In this document: positions 17,741-26,337 of the stretch, one piece after another
Layout: each line of letters starts with the position of its first letter
Position numbering within the stretch: the stretch's first letter is position 1
From: Streptococcus henryi DSM 19005
GTDB lineage: Bacteria > Bacillota > Bacilli > Lactobacillales > Streptococcaceae
Assembly (NCBI RefSeq): GCF_000376985.1
Contig: NZ_AQYA01000028.1
Location: 29,501-93,500 of the forward strand
DNA: 64,000 bases
Reading direction: 5' to 3'
Notes under the pieces: generated by a model
The model's database searches: none
The model's input: only the letters and a program-made list of their open reading frames with translations
Told to the model about the DNA's origin: nothing
Translations under genes and position numbers: made by a program

Positions 17741-19466
17741 AAGACAAGATATGACCGCTAGACGTCTCATTAAGGATCTCTTATCACAAAAAGTGCTAGT
17801 TTCTGCTGCTAGTTTAGGTACAATTATTCAAGTTGCTTTAACAGTTTATATGCCTGTATTAATAGGTGATGCTGTCGATACAGTACTTAAAGAAAATTCA
17901 CTTCAACTTCTTTATCCAATTCTAATAACTATGCTATTGGTCGTTATTGGTAACACTTCAATTCAATGGATTAATCCCATACTTTATAATAAATTAGTTT
18001 TTGATTATATTAAAGATTTACGTCAATCGGTTATGATCAAATTAAATCAGATGCCCATTTCTTTTATGGATAAGCGCAGTGCTGGGGATTTAGTCAGTCG
18101 AGTTACAACAGATACTGAGCAGTTAAGTAACGGCCTTCTAATGGTATTTAATCAATTTTTTGTCGGCCTACTTACAATTATCATCACAATTGTATCAATG
18201 GCTAGAATTGATATTTTAATGCTTTTCTTGGTACTAGTGTTGACTCCTTTATCACTCTTTTTAGCGAGATTTATTGCAAAGAAATCATACAGTCTCTATC
18301 AAAATCAAACAAAATCTCGTGGAAGTCAGACTCAGTTCATTGAAGAAATGATTAGTCAAGAAAGCTTAATACAAACATTTAACGCTCAAGAAGAAGCTGT
18401 AGAACAGTTTACAAGTATTAATGAAAAATATGCTAATTATTCTCAGGGAGCAATTTTCTATTCATCAACTGTTAATCCTTCTACACGTTTTATTAATAGT
18501 CTAATTTATGGACTGCTGGCAGGTGTGGGGGCTTTACGTATTATGTCTGGTGCATTTTCAGTTGGTCAACTAACCACATTTTTAAATTATGTTACTCAGT
18601 ACACTAAGCCTTTTAACGACATTTCGTCTGTTATGTCAGAGATGCAAAGTGCCATTGCCTGCGCAGAAAGACTTTATTCAATTTTAGATGAAGAAGTTGT
18701 ACAGGAAAATGTAACGAGTCAAATCGATTCAGATCATTTAGAAGGTCAAATTACCTTTGATCATGTAGCGTTCGGATATGATTCCAATCACCCTCTAATA
18801 AAAAATCTCAATCTTAGTATTCCAGCTTCATCAAAAATCGCTATCGTTGGTCCAACAGGAGCTGGAAAATCAACTTTGATAAATCTTCTTATGAGATTCT
18901 ATGAGATTGACAAAGGTACAATTTATCTGGACGGTAAAGACATTAGAGAGTTTTCAAAAGAGGATTTAAGACAGCAAATTGGAATGGTTTTGCAAGAAAC
19001 GTGGTTAAAAACTGCTACTATTCATGAAAATATTGCTTATGCTAATCCTGAAGCCAGTCGAGAAGAAGTCATTGCAGCAGCCAAAGCAGCAAATGCAGAT
19101 TTCTTTATTCGACAATTACCTAAGGGTTATGATACCTACCTAGATGACGCCGGTCAATCACTTTCACAGGGTCAACGTCAATTACTCACAATTGCACGTG
19201 TATTTGTCAATATTCCTAAAATCTTGATTTTAGATGAAGCCACATCTTCAATTGATACTCGAACAGAAGTTCTCATTCAAGAGGCTTTTGAAAAACTAAT
19301 GGAAGGTCGAACAAGTTTTATCATTGCCCATAGACTTTCAACGATTAAAACAGCTGACCTGATACTTGTTATGGATAAAGGTGATATTGTTGAATATGGC
19401 AATCACAAGGAACTCATGGCGAAAAAAGGGATGTATTATCGTATGCAGATGGCACAAGCATCATAA
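17730..19466 (+). CDS. ABC exporter half-transporter with canonical nucleotide site (PatB/LmrD-like)
   Basis: Second subunit of the heterodimer. Six membrane helices are followed by Walker A GPTGAGKST, Q-loop VLQETWL, Walker B LILDEATSSID with the catalytic Glu, and H-loop IIAHRLSTIK. Its signature reads LSQGQRQ where LSGGQ is usual, so the composite ATP site formed with the partner's Walker A is the altered one. The start is ATG 17730 (MKARRQDMTARR) behind GGGGAGGAGG; a start at 17712 would lie within the ribosome site. 578 residues. Followed by a strong terminator. Confidence 0.9.
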   Translation: MKARRQDMTARRLIKDLLSQKVLVSAASLGTIIQVALTVYMPVLIGDAVDTVLKENSLQLLYPILITMLLVVIGNTSIQWINPILYNKLVFDYIKDLRQSVMIKLNQMPISFMDKRSAGDLVSRVTTDTEQLSNGLLMVFNQFFVGLLTIIITIVSMARIDILMLFLVLVLTPLSLFLARFIAKKSYSLYQNQTKSRGSQTQFIEEMISQESLIQTFNAQEEAVEQFTSINEKYANYSQGAIFYSSTVNPSTRFINSLIYGLLAGVGALRIMSGAFSVGQLTTFLNYVTQYTKPFNDISSVMSEMQSAIACAERLYSILDEEVVQENVTSQIDSDHLEGQITFDHVAFGYDSNHPLIKNLNLSIPASSKIAIVGPTGAGKSTLINLLMRFYEIDKGTIYLDGKDIREFSKEDLRQQIGMVLQETWLKTATIHENIAYANPEASREEVIAAAKAANADFFIRQLPKGYDTYLDDAGQSLSQGQRQLLTIARVFVNIPKILILDEATSSIDTRTEVLIQEAFEKLMEGRTSFIIAHRLSTIKTADLILVMDKGDIVEYGNHKELMAKKGMYYRMQMAQAS

Positions 19467-19507
19467 AATTAAGTAATAATCACATCTTTAACTTGTAATT
19501 TTTTTCT

Positions 19508-19545
19508 AATCTCTATCACTCAGTACGAGCGATAGAGATTTTTTA
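19508..19545 (+). terminator. terminator after ABC exporter
   Basis: Stem AATCTCTATC / GATAGAGATT with a 13-base loop, followed by TTTTTAT. Confidence 0.85.
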
Positions 19546-19602
19546 TATTAGAAAAATATTTTTAGAATTTTTAAAATTATATATAATATTTGATGTTCAA
19601 AC

Positions 19603-19630
19603 TTTACTTTGATTTTAAGAGTGGTATAAT
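19603..19630 (+). promoter_or_regulatory. promoter of the LPXTG protein gene
   Basis: TTTACT (19603-19608), 16-base spacer ending TGG, and a perfect TATAAT (19625-19630). Ribosome site AAAGGAG precedes ATG 19670. Confidence 0.6.
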
Positions 19631-19669
19631 TTAATTAAAACATTATAACAATCAAAGGAGATTGAGCCA

Positions 19670-21157
19670 ATGAAAAGTTTTAATAAAAAAGAGTCTAAAT
19701 TTTCTCTACGTAAGCTAAGCGTAGGACTTGCTTCTGTGACTATTGCGGTTATGTTTTTGGGAACTGCAACGGTTTTCGCTGATGACAACGGGGTTTCCGA
19801 ACCTTCAACAACAGAGGTTGCTGTGAATAATGATAAAGCACCCATGTCTAGTGCAGCCAAAACTATTTCTGAAAGCTTTGAAGAGGATGTCACTGTAATC
19901 AATGAGAATTTGATTGATGTTCGTACAGCTACTGATATTGTTAGTGAAGAAATAACAAATGCTATAGCTCAGCCTGTTGTTGACGAAGAAGTTGCAAATG
20001 TTGGTGATGTTATTTCTGTTGAGACTAGTGCGTCTGATCCTGTAATAACAGAAAGCGAAGAAGGAAGTACTACCACAGCAACGAGCGAAGCTACAGCACA
20101 GATTGTTACGACGACTAAAGCTGATAGTTCTGAACCGGTTGGTGTACAAGAGCAATCAACAGTTTCGTATGAGACATCCGGTGAGTACGAAACTAAATCA
20201 GCCACTATTACTGAAAAAGAAAGAGTTGAAAAGACTACAACAGTTGAAGTCATTAAAGTTGATAATAGCACCACAACTACAACTCAAGGAAATAATGCAG
20301 ATATCGTATTTATCATAGATACTTCAGGTTCAATGTATGATGACATTGAAGGCGTAAAAAACAATGTCACCAACTTTGTATCTGGATTGAATCAAGAAAG
20401 CATAACTACCCGACTTGGTTTGATTGGCTACGGAACTGATTTCACAACTACAAGCTTTAATGGTTCTTACTTTACTACTGACACTGCTGAATTTATTACA
20501 GCTTTAGAGCAGTTGGATTATGAAGGAGCTTCTGAAGATCCTAGGTCTCCTTTGAATTTTATTGCATCAGACTATGATTGGTCAACAAATACAGGATCTA
20601 AACGATTTGCTGTTGTATTTACTGATGAAGATATTGATATTTGGGATTCTGATGAAGTTGTTGCACAAGGTATAGCTGAAGCAGTAGCGAATTTGAAAAA
20701 GGCGAACATAGCTACAAGTTTTGTTTACGACACTAATGATAGCGAAGCAGTCAATGAATTTACACCATTTGTTGATGGTACAGGTGGATTCGCTGTTGAT
20801 ATCAATCAAGACTATGCTGAGATTATGAGTAACCAACTTGGTAAATGGGTTATTACCAATGTTAACAGTGATGTTCGTTACTACAAAGTAATCAAAGACG
20901 ATTATCGTATTTTTGTGGAAGTAGTTGCTACTGAAAAACCAGTAGAGACTGTGAAACCTGCGGCAGCACCAGTCAAAGCTACTCCAAAGGCAAATGTTGT
21001 CAAACCAACAAGTACGGCAACTGCTAAAAAGGTAGTTTCAAAAGATGAATTACCAAAAACTGGCGAAAAAAATAGCACAGCTGCTGTAGCAGGTCTAGGT
21101 ATTCTAATCACTCTTCTAGGAACTGTAGGTATCAAAAGTCGCCGTAAAGAAGATTAA
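19670..21157 (+). CDS. LPXTG-anchored surface protein with von Willebrand factor A domain
   Basis: Cell-wall-anchored protein of 495 residues. Residues 10-40 are a YSIRK-type signal (KFSLRKLSVGLASVTIAVMF), used for septal secretion. Residues ~40-200 are a Ser/Thr/Glu-rich low-complexity stalk. Residues ~208-410 are a vWA domain with the MIDAS sequence FIIDTSGSMYD, a metal-dependent ligand-binding site common in adhesins. A Pro/Ala/Lys-rich wall-spanning part leads to the sortase motif LPKTG, hydrophobic stretch and RRKED tail. No collagen-binding or isopeptide domains are evident. It lies 345 bp upstream of the pel operon, from which it is separated by a terminator; a functional tie to the biofilm polysaccharide is possible but unproven. 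Confidence 0.88.
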   Translation: MKSFNKKESKFSLRKLSVGLASVTIAVMFLGTATVFADDNGVSEPSTTEVAVNNDKAPMSSAAKTISESFEEDVTVINENLIDVRTATDIVSEEITNAIAQPVVDEEVANVGDVISVETSASDPVITESEEGSTTTATSEATAQIVTTTKADSSEPVGVQEQSTVSYETSGEYETKSATITEKERVEKTTTVEVIKVDNSTTTTTQGNNADIVFIIDTSGSMYDDIEGVKNNVTNFVSGLNQESITTRLGLIGYGTDFTTTSFNGSYFTTDTAEFITALEQLDYEGASEDPRSPLNFIASDYDWSTNTGSKRFAVVFTDEDIDIWDSDEVVAQGIAEAVANLKKANIATSFVYDTNDSEAVNEFTPFVDGTGGFAVDINQDYAEIMSNQLGKWVITNVNSDVRYYKVIKDDYRIFVEVVATEKPVETVKPAAAPVKATPKANVVKPTSTATAKKVVSKDELPKTGEKNSTAAVAGLGILITLLGTVGIKSRRKED

Positions 21158-21226
21158 TTTAACTCAATAAGTATTCAAGTGTACAATTTATCACTGTATA
21201 TTATTTTATCAATTAAAAAAAGCAAA

Positions 21227-21263
21227 ACTCAGTAATTGTAATGATGAATTGCTGAATTTTTTT
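21227..21263 (+). terminator. terminator after LPXTG protein gene
   Basis: Stem CAGTAATT / AATTGCTG (one G-T pair) with a 9-base loop and a run of seven T, at the end of the surface protein unit. Confidence 0.65.
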
Positions 21264-21369
21264 ATATTACTTCATTTTTTGATGAGTGAAACTAGTTTTT
21301 CATATAATAACCTTAGTATTAATACTTGAACAGTTTTTGACAGACATGAGATAGTTTTCAATTAGTAAT

Positions 21370-21408
21370 TTCAAAATCAGTTACAAGCAAGTTACAAACA
21401 AATTAAAA
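21370..21408. promoter_or_regulatory. 11-bp periodic half-site array upstream of pelD
   Basis: TTCAAA, TTACAA, TTACAA, TTAAAA start at 21370, 21381, 21392 and 21403, exactly 11 bp apart. On the minus strand the core is TGTAAC-N5-TGTAAC, which fits the WalR/VicR consensus TGTWAH-N5-TGTWAH. Binding is inference. Confidence 0.4.
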
Positions 21409-21502
21409 AAACAGATATTTCTTCATAGCATATAAATTAAATGATAAAATAATTATACGAAGATTATCTTGAAAAGTGAAGGATGTAAAGAAAAGGAGAA
21501 TT

Positions 21503-23563
21503 ATGTCAGTATTAATAGCAGGGAATATTAATGTATTAGATGAAAATGATTTATTGAGTATGTTTCCTGATAAGAAAATAATATTATTAGGAAAAACACA
21601 TAAACATAAAAGAAAAATTCATTGTATCGATTTTGATAATGATAATGAGATTAAGCGTTCGCTTCTAATATATAATGTTACAACTATTATATATTTTTCT
21701 GATTCAGTCGATTTTCTAAGTGAACTAGATAATGAATTGTCACAAATAAGAAAAATATTTAACCTAATCTCAAATAACCAAGACATTAATTTTTTATATG
21801 TGACTGGACCAGATTCGCGTTTTCAAACTGAGACCAGTCGAAGCATAATAATGAATGCTTACGAACGCCTTGTATATTCTTATTCAATTCAAAAGAATAT
21901 TTCTTTAAAAATTTTGCGTTCTTTGTATATGTATCAATTAAATTCCCTTAATGATTACTTGTATAGTTTGTCAAAGTCAAGTAGCAATTCAATCATTAAT
22001 AGGAATCAAAAAGCATATTTTATTTTTGCACAAGATTTATTTGATTTGTGTCGTCGTATACTTGATAATTGGAAAGACTGCTTTGAGATTATTGATATTC
22101 CAGATAACTTTGGGATTACATTCTCTCAACTTTTTGAACTGCTTCACGTATTTGATGATTCACTATTCTCTAATACAGCCCCAATATATGAACTTGATTC
22201 ACAAGTTTCTAATCTTAAGGATAAATATGGGTGGTTTCCAAAAGTATCTATTCTAGAGGATATTTCGACTTTTGAATTTCCTGATGCTTCCTTGAGTGAA
22301 ACTAAAGCAACACTATTTGAAAAAATTCGTGAGTTAGCGAAACAAGATAGAACTTCAGTAAAATTTGCTATTTTAATTGGTTTGATTTTTCTTAGCGAAT
22401 TATTGATACATTACTCAAACAATCAGTTGTATTTTAAAACAGTTGATTATCGATTATTTGCTGTTGTAATCTCTGGTATGAGTTTGGGGATTTCATATGG
22501 TATTTGGGCATCATTATTTGCATCAATTGGACTGATTGTTCAGAATATTCTGGGAGGAGAAACCAATTTTCAAACACTATTTTTTGAACCAACTAACTGG
22601 ATTCCATATATCGTTTATCTTGTTTCCGGATTAACTAGTGGCTATGTTAAGGAAAAAGACCAGTCTGATTTATTCAGCCTGACGACTGAAAAAGAACATT
22701 TAGAGAAACAATTAATCGATGAACAATCTTTTGTAGAAGATTTACTTTCAGAAAAAGTTGACTTAGCACATCAAATCCTAGAACGACAAGATAGTTATGG
22801 AAAGATTTATCATTTTTTAAAATCTTTGGAAACGCCATATATAGAAATGTTTTTAATTAATTTGATTGAAAATATTAAAGAGATTTTTTCTACAGAAGAT
22901 GTTGCCATTTTTAAAGTAACGCCTGATCATATAAGCGAACTTATCTTGACAACATCGAAGGATGAAAGGCATTTAATGTTAAATTTTGAACAGTTCGAAG
23001 TCATTGAATACCGTCTAATAAGTGAAAATGTCTGGGTAAATAAGCACCTAAATAGTGATTATCCTATGTATCTTGCAGGAATAATATGCGACGAAACTGT
23101 GCACTACTATATTTCCTTGGATAACTTAGCTCCAAGTAAGTTAAACCTCAATTATCAAAATATACTAAAATCTTTGGTTGGCCTAGCTAGTTTAAGCTAT
23201 CAACGACTTTTTAAAGAGGAAAATCGAAGTTATCAAAATGTAATGAGTGAAGATGATTTTTATCATAAAATACTTGCACTTAAAAATGCTTCCTCAAAAT
23301 ACTTCTTAGGCAGAGTTTTAATTTTGAATAAGAATTTAGAGCAAATTGAGCCACAAATGATTGTAAAAATAGAGGAAAAACTATCACATTTCGATAGTTT
23401 AGGACAAATTGGAACTAATTTATGTTTGCTGATAAATGTGTGTGATCATCATTCATTAACAGCATTAGAAGATGATTTATCTATTATTGGACTTAAAGTA
23501 GTAGATGAACTTAATATCGAAGAGTCTGTTGAGGCACTTGAATTTAAGCAGATGGTTTCATAA
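21503..23563 (+). CDS. pelD: PelD-type regulatory membrane protein with N-terminal epimerase-like domain
   Basis: In Pel systems PelD binds cyclic-di-GMP and switches on polymer synthesis with PelE, PelF and PelG. This 686-residue protein has a degenerate Rossmann/epimerase-like domain (~1-260; no GxxGxxG), about four membrane helices (~290-400), a coiled coil (~410-445), a GAF-like domain (~450-580) and a C-terminal GGDEF-like domain. In the last, the GGDEF position reads IGTNL and the I-site RxxD reads SHFD (residues 628-631), so the cyclic-di-GMP arginine is missing. Start ATG 21503 follows AAAGGAG. First gene of the nine-gene run. PelD identity is from domain order plus the downstream pelF and pelG. 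Confidence 0.78.
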   Translation: MSVLIAGNINVLDENDLLSMFPDKKIILLGKTHKHKRKIHCIDFDNDNEIKRSLLIYNVTTIIYFSDSVDFLSELDNELSQIRKIFNLISNNQDINFLYVTGPDSRFQTETSRSIIMNAYERLVYSYSIQKNISLKILRSLYMYQLNSLNDYLYSLSKSSSNSIINRNQKAYFIFAQDLFDLCRRILDNWKDCFEIIDIPDNFGITFSQLFELLHVFDDSLFSNTAPIYELDSQVSNLKDKYGWFPKVSILEDISTFEFPDASLSETKATLFEKIRELAKQDRTSVKFAILIGLIFLSELLIHYSNNQLYFKTVDYRLFAVVISGMSLGISYGIWASLFASIGLIVQNILGGETNFQTLFFEPTNWIPYIVYLVSGLTSGYVKEKDQSDLFSLTTEKEHLEKQLIDEQSFVEDLLSEKVDLAHQILERQDSYGKIYHFLKSLETPYIEMFLINLIENIKEIFSTEDVAIFKVTPDHISELILTTSKDERHLMLNFEQFEVIEYRLISENVWVNKHLNSDYPMYLAGIICDETVHYYISLDNLAPSKLNLNYQNILKSLVGLASLSYQRLFKEENRSYQNVMSEDDFYHKILALKNASSKYFLGRVLILNKNLEQIEPQMIVKIEEKLSHFDSLGQIGTNLCLLINVCDHHSLTALEDDLSIIGLKVVDELNIEESVEALEFKQMVS

Positions 23564-23575
23564 AGGAGACTAATA

Positions 23576-24499
23576 TTGTTAGTTACAATTTTTTTAGCAT
23601 GTCATTTTATTGTTATTACACTTATCTACTTTGGAGCCCCAAAATGGGAAATTCAACTTAATGTATATCATCAGTTACTGTTACTATTTTTCCCGATCCT
23701 TGGGCCAATATCTGTGATTTATCTTTTAAAGGATAAAAAGTCACGGTCTCAAAAAGATAAATTATCTTTTGAAGAGGTTATTCCTTGGTTATCAAATGAC
23801 AAAGATGTAAAGGATAATTTTGAGTCTAGTGAGCCTGTGACACTTGATATTACTAATATCGTTCCGTTTCAAGAAGCACTGTTACTCAACAACTCAAGTA
23901 TTAAACGCGAACTCATTATTGATGTCATTTTTGAGTCCCCAGAAAATTTTGTTTCTTTGTTAAATCAAGCTCGATTGAATGATGATGTTGAAGTAGTACA
24001 CTATGCAACAACAATTTTATCGGAGTTATCAGCAAAATATGACGAGAACTTACACCGATTGGAGCATCAGGTGAAAAAGAATCCAGATTCATTTATTAAA
24101 AGATGTGATCTATCAGACTTTTTAGAACGTTATATTAAAAGTGAAATTGCAGAAGGGCACTATGGCAAAACATTGAAGCAAAAATACATTCATGAAATTG
24201 AGTGGATGATAGAAAAAAATTTTCCTGTAGATAAAAAGCGTTTGATATCTTTAGCTAGAACCTATCAGAGTTTAGAAAATTTTGAAGCTTTAGATAATTT
24301 GATAACAAATCTATTTAACCTTTTCCCTGATGATCAAGATATCTGGATGCTGTACCTTGATACGATAATTTTAAAGAAGTCAGGCTCTGAGTTAGAACAA
24401 TTTTGGGAGTTTTTAGGACAAAATAATATCTATTTTTCTGAAAAAAATAAAGTAAAACTTAACTTTTGGAGACAGCATAGGGAGGCAACAAATGTTTAA
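23576..24499 (+). CDS. pelE: PelE-like membrane protein with helical repeats
   Basis: A 307-residue protein with two N-terminal membrane helices (residues 1-20 and ~30-50, LLLLFFPILGPISVIYLL) and a cytosolic all-helical part rich in TPR-like helix pairs (~85-300). PelE of Pseudomonas has the same plan and acts as scaffold with PelD and PelG. Sequence identity alone would not identify it; its place between pelD and pelF-pelG does. TTG 23576 is the start, seven bases after AAAGGAG. The end overlaps the next gene by eight bases. Confidence 0.65.
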   Translation: MLVTIFLACHFIVITLIYFGAPKWEIQLNVYHQLLLLFFPILGPISVIYLLKDKKSRSQKDKLSFEEVIPWLSNDKDVKDNFESSEPVTLDITNIVPFQEALLLNNSSIKRELIIDVIFESPENFVSLLNQARLNDDVEVVHYATTILSELSAKYDENLHRLEHQVKKNPDSFIKRCDLSDFLERYIKSEIAEGHYGKTLKQKYIHEIEWMIEKNFPVDKKRLISLARTYQSLENFEALDNLITNLFNLFPDDQDIWMLYLDTIILKKSGSELEQFWEFLGQNNIYFSEKNKVKLNFWRQHREATNV

Positions 24500-26318
24500 A
24501 AAAAAGACATTTAGATTTACATCAATTCTCCCAGTTTTTCTTATTCTGATAATACTTGCGGTGGCATTGTTAATTGAACGAAATGGGATAAGTTACCAAA
24601 ACAAAAATAGCGAGAATACTTATCTATCAACTTCCAATGTAAAAACAAAGGTCGAGTCTCTTTCTGAAGTAACAGTATCAAATCTTGTCATATATGATTC
24701 AAGTAACATAACTTCAGAAAGTGCTATTGATAACTTTAAACAAATTTTTGAAGATATGAAGGTCGGAACCACTTATATAGATATTTCGAATGAGTCAGTA
24801 CCTGATTTCGAAAACTTCGATACAGTTGTAGTGCTAACTCCTGATTTGGAACCACTTGGAGAGATGGCAATAACTATGATGGAATGGGTTGAGACTGGAG
24901 GAAATGTAATGTTCGCAATGACATTACAAAAAGATGATGTAGTTTCCATTATTGAACATAAATTGGGAATCATACACTCTTCATATCTATATAACACCGT
25001 TAGCGAAATCTCAATCAAAAATAATTTTATGTTAGGTTCTGGTAGAATCTATAAAATTGATGACCCATTTGAATCAGCTTGGGCTGTTGAACTAGAAGAC
25101 AACGCTGATGTATACCTTACAACAGGGGATGACAAGCAGGTTCCTCTTGTCTGGAAATATGAATTAGGAAATGGCCATGTTGTTGTTGATAATTTTGGAA
25201 TATATGTCAAAGCTATGCGTGGCTTTTATTCGGCTTCATTTTCATTATTGGGAAATATTGGAGTCTACCCTGTAATAAATTCAGCAGCTTTTACACTAGA
25301 TGATTTTCCATCTCCGGTTCCGACTGGTGACGCAAAATATATTACTCGTGATTATCAGATGACTGTTTCTGATTTTTATACAAATATCTGGTGGCCGAAT
25401 ATGGTCACTCTAGCTGATAAATACGGCATAAAATACACAGGTGTTGTTATTGAAAACTATGAAGATGATACATCAGGAAATACTGAACGTCAGTCGGATA
25501 GTTCACGTTTTACATACTTTGGTAATATGCTTTTACAAATGGGAGGAGAAATTGGATACCATGGCTACAATCACCAACCGCTCGTTTTATCAGATATCAG
25601 TTATGGTGACACATTCTCTTATAAAACCTGGTCAAGTAACTCAGCAATTAAGAAATCGCTTGATGAACTAATAGATTTTACAGAAAATCTATTCCCAACA
25701 AGCGAACACTCAGTCTATGTCCCACCCTCAAATGTTTTGTCGGAAGAAAGTAGAAATGTACTAGCAAAAGACTTTCCTAATATCAAAGTAATAGCGAGTA
25801 ATTATTTTCCAGAAGAATTTGTTTACGATCAAGAATTTGCAGTTGCTAATGACGGAATGATTGAATCTCCTAGAGTATCCTCAGGAGCTATGATTGATGA
25901 TTATATAAAACTAACCATGGTATCTGAGTTAAACTTACACTATGTTAGTCATCATTTTATTCATCCAGATGATCCTTTGGATGTTGATCGAGGAGCAAAG
26001 CAAGGTTGGGCTAAATTATATAAAAAACTGTCAAATCAAATGGCCTGGCTTTATAAAACCGCACCTTCAATACGAAATATGACGGAATCGCAAATGGGGG
26101 GAGCAATACAAAGATTTTCTAGCATAACGGTTGACAAAAAAGAAAATGATTCTTCCTACATTTTCAGTCTTGGGAATTTTGTTGACGAAGCTTATTTTAT
26201 GGTGAGATTTAATGAAGATAAACCTGGGAGGGTGACTGGAGGGAGCTTGGAGCATTTAACTGGAAATCTATACCTTCTACATGCGACCTCAGCTAAAGTA
26301 TCTATAGCCAAGAAATAA
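24492..26318 (+). CDS. pelA: PelA-like DUF2194 polysaccharide deacetylase
   Basis: Predicted extracytosolic, membrane-anchored enzyme that removes acetyl groups from the exported polymer. Residues ~10-28 are a membrane anchor. Residues ~55-270 form an alpha/beta domain, and ~275-600 a deacetylase-like barrel with TLDDFPSP (metal/catalytic Asp pair) and GYHGYNHQP (H-x3-H metal site). This matches the DUF2194 family found at the PelA position in Gram-positive pel operons. The glycoside hydrolase domain of Pseudomonas PelA was not recognised, though the N-terminal domain could have that ancestry. 608 residues; overlaps pelE by eight bases. Confidence 0.7.
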   Translation: MFKKKTFRFTSILPVFLILIILAVALLIERNGISYQNKNSENTYLSTSNVKTKVESLSEVTVSNLVIYDSSNITSESAIDNFKQIFEDMKVGTTYIDISNESVPDFENFDTVVVLTPDLEPLGEMAITMMEWVETGGNVMFAMTLQKDDVVSIIEHKLGIIHSSYLYNTVSEISIKNNFMLGSGRIYKIDDPFESAWAVELEDNADVYLTTGDDKQVPLVWKYELGNGHVVVDNFGIYVKAMRGFYSASFSLLGNIGVYPVINSAAFTLDDFPSPVPTGDAKYITRDYQMTVSDFYTNIWWPNMVTLADKYGIKYTGVVIENYEDDTSGNTERQSDSSRFTYFGNMLLQMGGEIGYHGYNHQPLVLSDISYGDTFSYKTWSSNSAIKKSLDELIDFTENLFPTSEHSVYVPPSNVLSEESRNVLAKDFPNIKVIASNYFPEEFVYDQEFAVANDGMIESPRVSSGAMIDDYIKLTMVSELNLHYVSHHFIHPDDPLDVDRGAKQGWAKLYKKLSNQMAWLYKTAPSIRNMTESQMGGAIQRFSSITVDKKENDSSYIFSLGNFVDEAYFMVRFNEDKPGRVTGGSLEHLTGNLYLLHATSAKVSIAKK

Positions 26319-26337
26319 TAATTTGAAAGGAGAATCG

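Larger units (their letters stand above)
21158..21502. other. intergenic region between LPXTG gene and pel operon
   Basis: 345 bp. Contains a terminator (21227-21263), a short array of 11-bp-spaced TTACAA-like half-sites (21370-21408) and a possible weak promoter TTCATA-17-TAAAAT (21422-21450). No credible coding sequence. Confidence 0.6.

Noticed and set aside
16007..19466. Naming the exporter pair patA/patB
   Set aside because: The degenerate/canonical pairing fits, but genomic position and sequence reading do not identify that specific transporter.
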